From Strix aluco (taxonomy: Eukaryota > Chordata > Aves > Strigiformes > Strigidae), in assembly GCF_031877795.1 (NCBI RefSeq), contig NC_133932.1:86085994-86149993 (forward strand): DNA of 64,000 bases, written 5' to 3'. The position numbers and the translations under genes are program-made. Below the pieces are notes generated by a model. That model was given only the letters and a program-made list of their open reading frames with translations. It did not search any database and was not told where the DNA came from. Shown here piece after piece: positions 1-11,576 of this stretch. Position 1 is the stretch's first letter. Each line of letters opens with the position of its first letter.

Positions 1-1710
1 TTAAAGGATATTGAGTGGAAGTCCAGAGTAATCAGAAAAGAAGGCAAAACCCAAAGAAATCAAAGGAAATTCTGTTGATTTCACACTGGGTTTTCTCTGT
101 TGTATGGACAAAAGGCACTTTACCTCATTTGGCTTTAAAAAAGTTTCAGATGGCTATGTGATAGTGGAGAGGATCACTTCACTCTAAACCTACAGTAATT
201 CAAGGTCAATGGACAATAATGCTTCTGGGGTTGCAAAATTTACTAAGAAAAGTGAGTACAGGTAGATTAGTAGAGAGGTTTTCAGGCTGCTAGCATGCTG
301 TACAATGCCAACCATGACTCAGTGGTTTTTTGGGTTCTTGGGTCATTGGCAAGCAGAATACATTTTAAAAAATATACATCTGATTCATCATAACTGAAGA
401 CTACAAGTACTCAGGTGACTTTTGTTCTCTACAGACAAGTCACCTCTAGGCATTTTGTTGAATTGACATTCAAATATTGCCAAACTCAGGAGGAGAGGAG
501 AGGACAATCCGCCTATTCCAAGAGGTTGAATCAGATCAAGGGACATCTTTCAGTCCTACACCAAAATTTATGAACAAGATGGATTATCTCAGAATAGGTT
601 AGGAGATTTTAACTTTGATATTAAACTCTTCCTATATTATGCAGAACTGGGAGTTCTCTGTCAGTGAGTAAACAAAACAGAAGATTCAAGATCTATTGAA
701 CAGATACAAAAGAGGAAATAGTGCAAATTAAAGAAATATTTACACATTTACAATGAACTGAATAATACAATAAAGCAGGATTACTAAAGAACTGTGCAAG
801 AGAAAACAGATTGGTTTCATCTGTTTCCAAAATTAATATTATTTACAGCCACTTTATCATATTTTATTGAATGTCTAAGAAGCCATTATTTTATAAGGAG
901 TCATGGTGCTAAGGATAGTAAGATAAAATGCATTGTTCACTCCAACAGGAAATTTAATGACTTTTTATCTTGAAAAATGAAATATAAAGAGTATTAGCTT
1001 CAATATACCTTTCTTCAAAATACTTCAGGGAATGTGATTTTTTCATTATGATTATTATCAATGCATACAATGTTATATATGTATGTATACCTGTATATTA
1101 GGTATGCATATACAGACCTAAATTCATTTAGTTACTAAGAATCTGCATTAGGATAATTTTCCTTAAATTTTTCTTTTTTGGAAAATGTTTTCTTATAAAG
1201 TAAAGATATTCTTCAGCATATTTTTCAGAGAATTGCCTCTCAATAAGGGTCATATAAAAATTAAACCAAATATTTACTTATAGTCACTAAGCTTGCATAT
1301 CACTTCTAGAGGGGAATCCTAACCTTTGTTTACATAATTGCAAAAAGCCACACAGTGTATAAGAGCTATCTCAATGTATAAAAAATGTGCAATAGTTCTG
1401 TGAGGGTAATAGGTGTTCTGTAGTTGAATTAAATGGATGCGTACAACATAAAACCCTTTATTTTCTAATGCCAATCTTAATTATTTCTTTTCTGTTCACT
1501 TGACTGTTGTGAAGCCTCTCCTAGTTTCCTTTGTCATCGGAGAGAAAGGCTCTGCATTGGCTTTATAGTAGGTACAGGTAGATTCCATAATTGTAGCTAT
1601 GTTGTATTATGGGGGTATTTTTGTTTGTTTTGTGTGTGCGTATGTGCACACGCTACATTCTCTGATCCTACCTAGTTAAGACTTAGCCTTGGTGACTGTC
1701 TCTCCATGTG
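1..1710. other. AT-rich intergenic flank, no gene seen
   Basis: No convincing reading frame, RNA gene or recognisable repeat is visible. The stretch is AT-rich with small TA/TG-rich patches (around 1070-1110 and 1615-1650). It lies upstream of SLITRK6 and could hold regulatory elements, but nothing in the sequence alone shows this. Confidence 0.6.
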
Positions 1711-1714
1711 GAAT

Positions 1715-2203
1715 TGAAGTGAGGAACCTTAACAAAATAGATGCAGGGGTCTCAGCAGGGTGGGCTCTCAGCAGGATGGGCTCTTGAGATAAGGGAAGAG
1801 CTGCAACTACTGAGTCCCAAGATAAGGAACCGGGATTCAACGAATGCTAAATTGTCATGCTGAAAAGACCTAATTGTGCGAAAAGTCATGAGAGGAAGAA
1901 GAGGCATCTTCAATCTTCATCCTGAAGACCCCCGCCTAAGACCACCAGGAGTCACTGCGCAGGCGCAACGGGAAGGGACTTGGGGCAGGATTTATGTTAA
2001 CGATTTCTCAAAACTAATTGTAGTATCTCTCCCTATGCTCGGGATTATAATGAATATGTAAACACTTTACGCTATAGAAAGGAGCCGCTTTTCGCTCCAA
2101 GATGTGCACACTTGTGGAGGAGCGATCCCCCGTGCACCTAGTGCTGAATAAACATACCTTCTTTATAACCTTACTGGTTGTAAAGTCGTTACTCCGCACG
2201 TCA
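1715..2203 (+). mobile_element. Solo LTR of an endogenous retrovirus, GAAT target duplication
   Basis: A 489-bp segment begins TGAAGTGAGG and ends CGCACGTCA, so it has TG...CA ends. It is flanked by GAAT at 1711-1714 and again at 2204-2207, a candidate 4-bp target duplication. A poly(A) signal AATAAA at 2147-2152 lies near the 3' end and sets the + orientation. The 3' half resembles the LTR at 22735-23375: both share a CCTGAAGACCCC patch, a GTGCAC...CGATCCCC(T/C)GTGCACC patch and an AATAAA about 50-70 bases before the end. No gag, pol or env sequence is adjacent, so this is a solo LTR. A 4-bp match could arise by chance, so the outer ends are less certain than the LTR identity. Confidence 0.72.
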
Positions 2204-2207
2204 GAAT

Positions 2208-4710
2208 TTTCATGTAAAGTGTGTATATGAGTTTCAACAGAGTCCCTCAGCCTGCTCTCTCAGGTATGAGTATTCAGATGCTGCTTAGTTGTTCCAGAAG
2301 AATACCTCCTTTCAATATAGTATCTTAAGCTCTCAGACCAGTATTTATACAGAGTTCAGAGTTGGTGTTGCAAGAAATATAGGTGAAGAGTTGCTGATAC
2401 AGACTAGCAGCTTCTTGCAGGCAGGTAGGCAGGATACATTATTTGGCTCATACATCTTGTGTGGAATCAATGGCTCCTTATCTGCATACTGAGAAGTGGC
2501 AATGAGCTGTAAATCAGGCGGAGGGGAACTTTACCTTCCACTGAAATGGCAAATGCAGATCCTTATTTCTCCCGTTACTTTTAAACACTGAATTTACAAA
2601 TAAGTAAGTAGGGTACCATGAAAATTCACATTTTAAAGACTAATCTGTAAATTGTAAGCCTAATTTCCACATTAGAAATTAATTTCTTTTATATGGAAAA
2701 CGTTCTTCAAAGTAATCTAGAAGTGGTACTAGTAAGTTCTGACTGAAAGAGTGTGAGAAAGCTTTCCACTGCTTCTTAAAGACATTCCTGTAGTCTTCAG
2801 AATTTTCCGGAATGGAGGGAATGTATTGCTAAGAAGAAATCAATGGATTCCAGAAGAGCCTTCCTGGACATTTTTTGGTCACACCAAAATTTACAAATTA
2901 TATAATTCAGTCTCAGGAGTTTCTTCTGCAATGTATACAGCTAAAGAAACCTGCACAGTTTACCATAGAATAGAATTTAATAAAACATGCTACACAATAT
3001 TAGAACATCCTCTTTTAGGACTTGATACAAGGTCTACATGCTTAATAGCATTAAAACATCTATCTCTACATGTATATATTGATAAGAAAGAAAACTCACT
3101 AGCTGGAGAATTCTGCACAATATATGTGTAGATAGAGGGGTGTGGTCTCATTTCTGATCTATGGAGATTGCTGTACTTTGTGAAGAGATAAAGAGGAATG
3201 TCATAAAAGGTTAAGGTCTTTTGGAAATAAGTAAGCCTGACAGTTTTAGATTTTATTTATACAGCTTCACAAATTTTAATATTGTCAGAGCAATTGATAA
3301 AGGTGAATATTTAAAGTCAGGATACAAACCGCATGTCCGTTCAACACCATCCATGCAGATGCACTTGCAGAATCACATTCTTTATGATAACGTGTTTAAT
3401 GAGTCATATAATTGTGGTAGCCATATTTTTATAAATCTGGTAAATATACAGTTTTTGGAATGACAAACATTATTGATAACCATTCTCAGTGGTTTTTATT
3501 TGTGTATGGTTAGGAAATGCTCTCCTATTTTTAGTAGTTGATTTCTGGAAATATTTTTGTGATTAGGTTTTACTCTTGTGGATGTTAACTGAAAAGCAAA
3601 AGACAATGTTGCTTTAATTTCTGATATGAGTATTTATATATACAGATATTTCCCATCTCACACAATCAACCACAAGTGAAGTGTGAGCACCTGTAAAATG
3701 TTTAGTAAAAATTAGAAAGTATCTGACTTACAATTCAGAAATTCAAAATTAATAAGGAATATAATGATTTATTTGGCCAGACATGGGTAGCTGAGAGTCT
3801 TTAAGCCTTAAGAGTAAAACGTCTACAAGTCAAGATAGAGTGGCAAGGTTCATTAAAAGTTGAAAAATGCAATCAAATAAGTGATGTGTTGAAAGCAATG
3901 GAAATCAAATTGTTGCAGTTTCTTTGGAATATTTTATCTTTTCTATTCTTTCCTAAATTATGTATTTTATCTGTAGAAAATTAAGTACTAAAGAACTCAT
4001 CCTACTAAGACAAGGCATATATACATATGCTTATATATATAAATATATGTATATATGTGTGCATGTGTAGGACAAAATCTTGCTAGCCTTCATCACATGG
4101 AACAGTACGTCACAATACCCCTTCAAAGACCAATGAGGCCACCCAGAGTGCTACCAGCACAAAAGTTGTTACTGGAATCTGATTGGTATTGAGGCTGTAG
4201 TAAACAATCTGTAAACTAATCCAAGACACAATAAGAACAAAACAGAAATAGTACTCTACAGAGTAAATACACCAAAGCACCAGATCTATTGTTGCTCACC
4301 AAGAGGTTTTGTGGCCCCCTGGCAGTGGGGTGAACAAGGAAATAGCATTTGCAGCATTTAAAACCATCCCATGCAGTGCAGGAGGGATGAGGAAAATCTT
4401 CCTTTCATGGAATAAACATTTTCCTGTAGCCCTACTGTATCTGCTAATTACTGCTTATGAGCACAAAGAACATAATACCTTAAATATGATACGTGCCTTT
4501 AAGAATGTACTCCTCCACCCCCAAACCAGACTGGTTTTTATAAAAGCAATGTTTCATTAAAATACAATACAATCTCACACAGATCGATACCAACACACTG
4601 CTAACATTTGTAAAACAGACAATCAACCCAGTTTTTTCCTACAGAACAAGATGAGCAGTTTAAAAAAGGACTGACAGAAACCATTATGCAAGCATAAGCA
4701 CTAATATGCC

Positions 4711-4746
<36 letters not shown>

Positions 4747-5329
4747 CTCAGAAATAAAGTAGGTACAACTGTACATACTGATCCCTACCCCAGTCACACT
4801 GAGTGGACTGAATTGAGAGCTGTACTGCCTCATTTATGTTTTTGAATAATCCTGCACTTATTGTGATAGACATATTTTCCAGAGGACAAGGTTTCCCTTG
4901 TGGTTTATTTTGTGGAGAGTATTTGGGCTGGAATGCTTTCAGTCTCTAAAGCAAGCGTTTGCAGATATAAACTAAATGTAAGATCTTCCCAAGAGAACAA
5001 ACTGCAAGAGCTGCAGTGAATGTTTACTGTTTTGCAAAATCAGCCAGTAACAGACCTCAAACAATCTAGAAGATATTTAGCTGAATTTTACTTTTCGAGG
5101 TTCACTTAGGGGAAAAAGGAGGTGAGAGAAATTGCAGGAGGAGGAGGAGCTGATCTGTCTCAAGGTGGAGCTGTATCTTGTATTAAATGACATTGGCAGA
5201 TTAAAGCTCTCTGGTGGGGAAGGGCTTAAAGGCTGAGTCAAAAGCCAAGAAGTCTCTTTATTTACGCCTACCTCCCAGCCCCTGGCAATCTGACTAATAA
5301 CAAACTGAGCTAACAAGAAAGACTAGAAA
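2208..5329. other. AT-rich upstream flank of SLITRK6
   Basis: No gene is recognised. Visible items are a TA-rich patch at 4015-4065 and an uninterrupted run of 34 T at 4713-4746. The reading frames here are short, lack family features and look like chance. The last 300 bases (about 5050-5330) have a more mixed composition and directly precede the probable first exon of SLITRK6, so the promoter is likely to lie there. No clear TATA box or CpG island is visible. Confidence 0.5.
4713..4746. repeat. Poly(T) tract, 34 bases
   Basis: An uninterrupted run of T, directly visible. It could be the A-tail of an old retrocopy on the - strand, but no flanking retrocopy sequence is recognisable. Confidence 0.95.
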
Positions 5330-5750
5330 GAGCAGAGACAACACAGAAGCAGCTTGGATCTAAAAATCTGACAAACCAAGTGATCAAGTCAAGCTCTGCT
5401 AAGCATCTTGTTTGTTTACTGCATCCAAATGCTTGCAAATAGTTAACTATATGCAGAAAAGTCAGCATAGCTGTGAAGTATGCTGTGAATTTTAATTGAG
5501 GAAAAAGGACAACTGTGTACAGGATGATCTAATGTGCATAGTGACTGGAAGATTTTTTCAGTTGAACGCTTTGTATTTTGTCTTCTGAACAAGGATTTTA
5601 ACTTTATGGAACTGTAGTATTACCAGAGCTTGAAGCAAAGTGAAACTCAAAACAAAGTGTGCGTTTTCACAGAGAAAAATTACATCGCATTGAAACAGCT
5701 GCACCAAGTGTGCATTACTGAGCATTTCACGGAGTGTTACTGCTGTACAG
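5330..5750 (+). other. SLITRK6: Probable non-coding first exon (5' UTR) of SLITRK6
   Basis: The 3' boundary is the clear part. CTGTACAG|GTAAGAAATA at 5750/5751 is a near-perfect splice donor, 3.3 kb upstream of the acceptor that opens the coding exon. SLITRK genes usually have one or more non-coding 5' exons followed by one exon holding the whole coding region, which fits. The 5' end given here is a guess because no start signal is obvious. If transcribed as drawn, the exon carries several short upstream ORFs: 5429-5446, 5451-5495, 5524-5532 and 5532-5588. RNA data would be needed to fix the start. Confidence 0.55.
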
Positions 5751-8700
5751 GTAAGAAATATTCCAGTTAATTAGCTCAGCAAATGAGAAATACATTTCTC
5801 GGTACCAGTTGAATTTATTTTTTTGCATGACTTTGTGTAACTTTTATGTTAAATGATGGTAGTTTATACTGTATTTCAAACAGTCTGCCAGGTGCATTTA
5901 TTCAAACTGCCAACTGTGTAGAATGTGTATATTAAGGAAATGCTGATTTCGGATCCCTTGAGGGGGGAGGAATGGGTGTTTGCTTTTATTTCCTGAAGTG
6001 CAAGAATGGTCTTAAATGCATCATCTGACTGTGATTCCCTTCAGAATTTAATAAACAATCCCAAAGGCTTTCAGAAATTACCAGTTCTTAGCTTGAGGAT
6101 TTGAAATTCAACATGCATTTTTTAAATAGCCGAATTAAAACAACCAAAAAAACAGAACCCCAAGTAAAATGAAATAAGCTATACCAATGTTTTAAAAATA
6201 TGTTGATTATTGTTTGTCAAGCATGTGATACCTTTGCTATAAGGTGACTACTTCTAAAAGTATTCAACTGCCTTGTAGAAAGGACTGTGACATATTTTAC
6301 TATTTTAGAATTCCTACTGCAAAAAGCTTAGTTACAGTGTGTAGTTAGCAGTGACTTACATGAAAGCAGATAAAAGAAACAAACTTATGTTACCATGTAG
6401 AATTTGCTGAAAAAACTCACCACATGAAACAGAAAAAGGTCAGCTTTGTGAAGTCTTTTAAATTAAATTTTATTTTATTATTCTTTCAGTTAAGTGTTGA
6501 TCATTTGTGACTTGAAAGCAGTTTTTAGTAGACCACTGAGAGCTTCATTACATATTCCTGAGTGTTTGGACAAAAAAAAAAAATTGGAAAAAGGAAAAAA
6601 GAATACAACTTCCCTATTAATCTTATTTGTGTGTATATGTGTGTGTGAGAGTTCTGGCAGTGCTGCCCACAGAAGTATGATGATGATTAAAATGGGAATG
6701 TTTTCCAATTGGTTACAAATGTTACTTTCATCTCTGAGAGGAGGGCTTTCATTTTTATAACCTAATTTCTCAATATGCACTAGAATGCAACATGCTTTTC
6801 AGATTATTTTTTTTTTTCATTTAATTTTGCTCAGGGACTTTATAAGTGTAGTTTGAATTTGATGCAGACTGAAGCTGGAATTCCTACAGAGAAAAAGTGT
6901 ACAGAAATAAAGTCTAATTAGTCATGTAGTAGGTCTGAAGCTGGCATCTGTGTCAAGAGCCTTCATTTTTTACCTTGGGTCACTGAAAAGGATATTGATG
7001 CAAGTAAAGCAAGAATAAATCTCTAGTGTAATATTAACCTAGAATTATTCTCCATACTTTGAAGTAACATCTTAACATGTTGTGTCTTATTCAATACTTC
7101 TTGGGAAAACAAAGACATATATTAAAAATAGGCAGCTGGAGTTCAAGGAGTGTTATATGAGACAACAAAATTATTTGTTCTACCAAAACAAAGATAAACG
7201 GTCATATTTTTAGGGACACTTTTTATCATACTGTGAATTCCACTTACTACTTCTAAACTCAAAACATCTACTCCCACTTATCAGGAAATACTAATGTGGA
7301 AAAACATAATTCACTGTACACACATTTGCTGCTGTTGCTTTTGTGTGTGTGTGTAATACTCATACGACTTAAGTGCCTGCATGTATAAATCTTTGCAATC
7401 TATTTTAAGGGAAGCCTTGAGAAATGGTGTTGCTATTAACAAAAGTACATGATCATTAAAATATGTATTGATGAGATGCCAAATCATATGGCCACACTAT
7501 AAGAATGTTTGTTCATGTAATTGAATAGCTACTTTCTGAAAGATTAGAACCTTTTAGAAGAAACACTTCAGCTGGTTAATCTGTAGTGACATTCTGTACT
7601 CCACGTTTCAATAGTTTACTTCGAAAGATCAAGTGACCTTTATTAGATGGATTACTTAAGAAACCTGTTTAGTTCAGTCCTAGAATAAATAGCACACCCC
7701 AAAAAGTTCTGGTGTTTTAAATCATTCATTCCACTGGAAGATTTTTTTTTTTTTCTTGTAGGATATGTGGAAATATTTAATTAAAGATTATAAACAATGA
7801 TTTTACTCCATCTCATATATCAGGAATTCCCATTGTTCTTTCTAATTAGACAGCATTGACAGAAAGAAACAGAGAATCTTCAAATGGAGTGTAGCATGAA
7901 TTAATTCAAAGCAATGATAATAAATACTTGATTTCAACATGTAAATTTGGCTTGTGACTCCATAGTTGTACTGTAATGATACATTTATCAGGTATTGCAA
8001 AGTTCAAAATCAACTTCACAGATGATGATTTAAGTTACATAATATATAGATGATACTAGTGATCATTTTTAAATCGTAAACCACAGTTCCATGTACAGTT
8101 CAGAATTTCTGCAGCAATTAGTGGTTATAATAATTGGAAGTAGTCTAATAATTAATCTCAAAAAAAAATGTTTACCCTTTGCCTACCTGTTTCTTCTGAC
8201 ATATACTGCGTTGTCAGTGCTCTGCCTTTTATTAGTTGCATACACAATTATTTTATGTGTATACTATATACAAGCATATTACACTGCTATGTGCTGTGTT
8301 CCTGCTTTCACTAAATATCCACAAACTATAACATATGCATTAAAATATAAATAAAGAAAAATAATTATTTTGTCTACTTCCTTTTCAGTTTGGGGGTATA
8401 AGGACTGCAGAGGAAATACCTTTTGATTTACATACATAATTTCTAAGCAAAACCAAAAGACAGTCCTTGTATGCTGACTGGATGGGCTTTTGCTCACAAC
8501 GCCTTGTTGAACCAAACCAAATCTTCTTTCTTCTCTTTAGAAGCTGGACAACATTAAGTTGAGCTTAGCAAGGCGCTCTTAAAATTTGCAGTGCTACATG
8601 GTGACACAAACGATACAAAATATTATGTTAACCTTGATATAAGTTGCCTAGGGCAGTAACTTATTACTGCTGTCCACTGGCAAAACATTCTATATGGTAT

Positions 8701-9038
8701 ATAAATAAAGACAACACACTCCTGATTATCTCCTACTTTAGGGTAAGTTCTGAAGTACTGGTGAAAGTACTGAAGCACTCCCCTTATGACCATGTTTATT
8801 GATTCGGTACATTAAACTAAATGTGTTTTTCTCTGTTTAGAAAATCATTCAAATGTTTTGCATGATATAATATTGTTTGAAAAGTGAGATAGCTCAATGA
8901 CAAGTACTAGGAATGGTTATTGCTCTCCCCTGCCCCAGAAAAAAAAAAAAAAAAAAAAAATCAACCTTGTGAAATCATGACTCTATTACTTTTCTTTTTT
9001 TCCTTTTTTTTTTTCTTTTTCTTTTTTCTTTTTTATAG
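5751..9038 (+). other. SLITRK6: Putative 5' UTR intron of SLITRK6
   Basis: It begins GTAAGA after CAG and ends in a long T/C tract (about 8990-9034) followed by TATAG at 9034-9038, so both canonical ends are present. The 3288-bp interior is AT-rich with no repeat of clear family. It contains an A-run at 8939-8960 and a short TG run near 7340-7355. The reading frames at 6490-6780 and 8091-8515 have no recognisable domains and overlap on opposite strands, so I take them as chance. Confidence 0.6.
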
Positions 9039-9053
9039 AAACTGCTGGGCAAG

Positions 9054-11576
9054 ATGAAGCTCTGGATTTTTATTCTATATTCGGTTGTGGTTGCATCTGA
9101 TCCTTTCCAGTCACAGCCTACTTTTTCATCAGTCAGAGGATCTTGTCAGAGTTTGTGTTCCTGTGAAGAAAAGGATGATACTATGATTATAAACTGTGAA
9201 GAAAGAGGCATCAAGATGGTATCAGAAATAAAAGTCCCACCATCACGGCCTTTCCATCTTAATCTGTTAAACAATGGCCTGACTATGTTACACATGGATG
9301 ATTTTGCTGGCCTTGTTAATGCTATCTCTCTACATCTTGGTTTTAATAATATTGCAGATATTGAGCCTGGGGCTTTCAATGGTCTCAGCCTTCTTAAGCA
9401 ACTTCACATCAATCACAATTCTTTAGAAACACTTAAAGAAGATACATTTAATGGATTGGAAAATTTGGAGTTTCTTCAAGCAGACAACAATTTCATCACA
9501 GTGATTGAAGCAAGTGCCTTTAGCAAGCTCAACAGGCTTAAAGTCCTTATTTTGAATGATAATGCCATTGAGTATCTTCCTCCAAACATATTTCGTTTTG
9601 TGCCATTGACCCATTTAGATCTTCGTGGAAACCAGTTACAGACACTGCCCTATGTTGGCTTTTTGGAACACATTGGTAGAATACTAGACCTTCAGTTGGA
9701 AGACAATAAATGGGCCTGTAACTGTGATTTGCTGCAGCTGAAGATATGGCTAGAAAACATGCCTCCTCAGTCAATAATAGGTGATGTTGTATGCAATAGT
9801 CCTCCATTTATCAAAGGCAGCATCCTAAGCCGGTTGAAAAAAGAATCACTTTGTCCCACTCATCCTATCAATGAACTTGAAGATCCTTCAGGGTCATTGC
9901 CCTTGGTTGTAACCACTTCTATCACTGATAGTCACCTATCAACTAAGGTGATTCCTATCCTGAAAGCTCCTACTAAAGAACCAAGTTTAGTGCTTCATAC
10001 TTCAAAGCCTGCTACTCAGTTTCCAGGAATCTATTGTCCTGTCCCCTGTCACTGCACCAGCCATATGCTCTCAGGAGTTCTCATGCACTGTCAGGAGCGA
10101 AATATTGAAAGCTTGTCTGATTTAGGACGCCCTCCTCCAAATCCTAAAAAGCTTATTCTAGCTGGAAACATTATTCAGACATTACTGAAATCAGATCTTG
10201 TGGACTATGCCAGCCTGGAAATGCTTCACCTAGGGAACAATCGCATTGAAATCCTTGAGGAAGGTTCCTTCATGAATCTGACTAGACTGCAGAAATTATA
10301 TCTCAATGGCAATCATCTTACAAAGCTAAGTCAGAATCTCTTCCTTGGCCTTCAGCACCTTGAATACTTGTACCTTGAATATAATGCCATCAAAGAAGTT
10401 TTGCCAGGGACATTTAATGCAATGCCAAAACTTAAGGTACTCTACTTAAATAACAACCTTCTCCAGACTTTGCCACCCCATATCTTTTCAGGTGTTCCAC
10501 TCGCCAGATTAAATTTGAAAACAAACCAATTTGCTCATTTGCCTGTGAGCAATGTCTTGGATGAATTGGATATGCTAGTACAAATTGAACTGGAAGACAA
10601 CCCCTGGGACTGTACCTGTGATTCAGTTGGGCTGCAAAAATGGATACAAAAACTGAGTAAGAATACAATGATGGGTAATATTTTTTGTAAATCTCCAGGA
10701 CACCTAGCGAAAAAAGAACTGAAATCCCTGAACAGTGAAGTCTTGTGTCCAGGTTTATTAAACAGCCCTGCCCTACCAACTCATGCTAGTTTTGTAGTTG
10801 TGACAACTTCTTCTACTACTACCAACACCGCAGACACCATCCTGCGGTCCCTTACAGATGCTGTCCCACTTTCTGTTCTAATATTAGGACTTCTAATTGT
10901 GTTTATAACTATTGTATTTTGTGCAGCAGGAATAGTTGTTCTTGTTCTGCACCGGCGACGAAGATGCAAAAAGAAACAAGCAGATGAACAAATGAGGGAT
11001 AGTAGTCCTGTTCACCTTCAATACAGCATGTACGGGCATAAAACAACACACCACACAACAGAGCGCCCAGCTGCAACTCTCTATGAGCAACGTATGGTTA
11101 CTCCCATGGTTCAGGTCTACCGCAGCCCATCCTTCAGCCCCAAGCATACTGAGCAACAGGAGGAGGGAAGTGAGAAGGAAGCTGATGATTCCAAACATGT
11201 CCGCCGAAGTCTCCTGGAAAGAGAGAACAGTTCACCTCTTACAGGTTCAAATGTCAAATATAAGGCTACAGACCAATCTGCTGAATTTTTGTCTTTTCAG
11301 GATGCCAGCTGCTTTTATAGAAACATTCTTGAAAAAGAGAGAGAACTGCAGCAACTAGGGATCACAGAATACCTAAGGAAAAATATTGTCCAGCTCCAGC
11401 CTGACATGGAAGTTCATTATCCTGGAACACATGAGGAGCTGAAGTTAATGGAGACACTCATGTACTCCAGGCCAAGAAAGGTTTTTCTAGAACAAACTAA
11501 AAATGAGTATTTTGAACTCAAAGCTAATTTGCATGCTGAGCCTGACTACCTGGAAGTCCTGGAGCAGCAAACTTGA
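9054..11576 (+). CDS. SLITRK6: SLIT and NTRK-like protein 6
   Basis: Intact 840-codon frame in one exon; human SLITRK6 is almost the same length. Residues 1-15 form a signal peptide. Module 1 has an N-cap with Cys31/35/37/48, LRRs at about 66-215 and a C-cap with Cys222/224/247/267. Module 2 has Cys328/332/334/346, LRRs at about 365-510 and Cys520/522/545/565. The transmembrane helix spans about 603-632 and is followed by a basic stop-transfer HRRRRCKKK. The cytoplasmic tail ends NEYFELKA...DYLEVLEQQT, the Trk-like end with tyrosines 819 and 832. SLITRKs are neuronal type I membrane adhesion proteins that shape neurite growth and synapses; family members bind LAR-type receptor phosphatases. 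Loss of human SLITRK6 causes deafness with myopia. The start was chosen because it has A at -3, lies 15 bases after the acceptor and is followed at once by the signal peptide. The match to SLITRK6 rather than SLITRK1-5 rests on near-identity through both LRR modules and the tail. Confidence 0.98.
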   Translation: MKLWIFILYSVVVASDPFQSQPTFSSVRGSCQSLCSCEEKDDTMIINCEERGIKMVSEIKVPPSRPFHLNLLNNGLTMLHMDDFAGLVNAISLHLGFNNIADIEPGAFNGLSLLKQLHINHNSLETLKEDTFNGLENLEFLQADNNFITVIEASAFSKLNRLKVLILNDNAIEYLPPNIFRFVPLTHLDLRGNQLQTLPYVGFLEHIGRILDLQLEDNKWACNCDLLQLKIWLENMPPQSIIGDVVCNSPPFIKGSILSRLKKESLCPTHPINELEDPSGSLPLVVTTSITDSHLSTKVIPILKAPTKEPSLVLHTSKPATQFPGIYCPVPCHCTSHMLSGVLMHCQERNIESLSDLGRPPPNPKKLILAGNIIQTLLKSDLVDYASLEMLHLGNNRIEILEEGSFMNLTRLQKLYLNGNHLTKLSQNLFLGLQHLEYLYLEYNAIKEVLPGTFNAMPKLKVLYLNNNLLQTLPPHIFSGVPLARLNLKTNQFAHLPVSNVLDELDMLVQIELEDNPWDCTCDSVGLQKWIQKLSKNTMMGNIFCKSPGHLAKKELKSLNSEVLCPGLLNSPALPTHASFVVVTTSSTTTNTADTILRSLTDAVPLSVLILGLLIVFITIVFCAAGIVVLVLHRRRRCKKKQADEQMRDSSPVHLQYSMYGHKTTHHTTERPAATLYEQRMVTPMVQVYRSPSFSPKHTEQQEEGSEKEADDSKHVRRSLLERENSSPLTGSNVKYKATDQSAEFLSFQDASCFYRNILEKERELQQLGITEYLRKNIVQLQPDMEVHYPGTHEELKLMETLMYSRPRKVFLEQTKNEYFELKANLHAEPDYLEVLEQQT

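Noticed and set aside
6490..6780. Overlapping 88- and 96-codon frames on both strands in the intron
   Set aside because: They mirror each other, have low-complexity A/T content and no recognisable domain.
9146..11198. Antisense reading frames of 62-115 codons inside SLITRK6
   Set aside because: They are shadows of the coding strand and show no independent domain.
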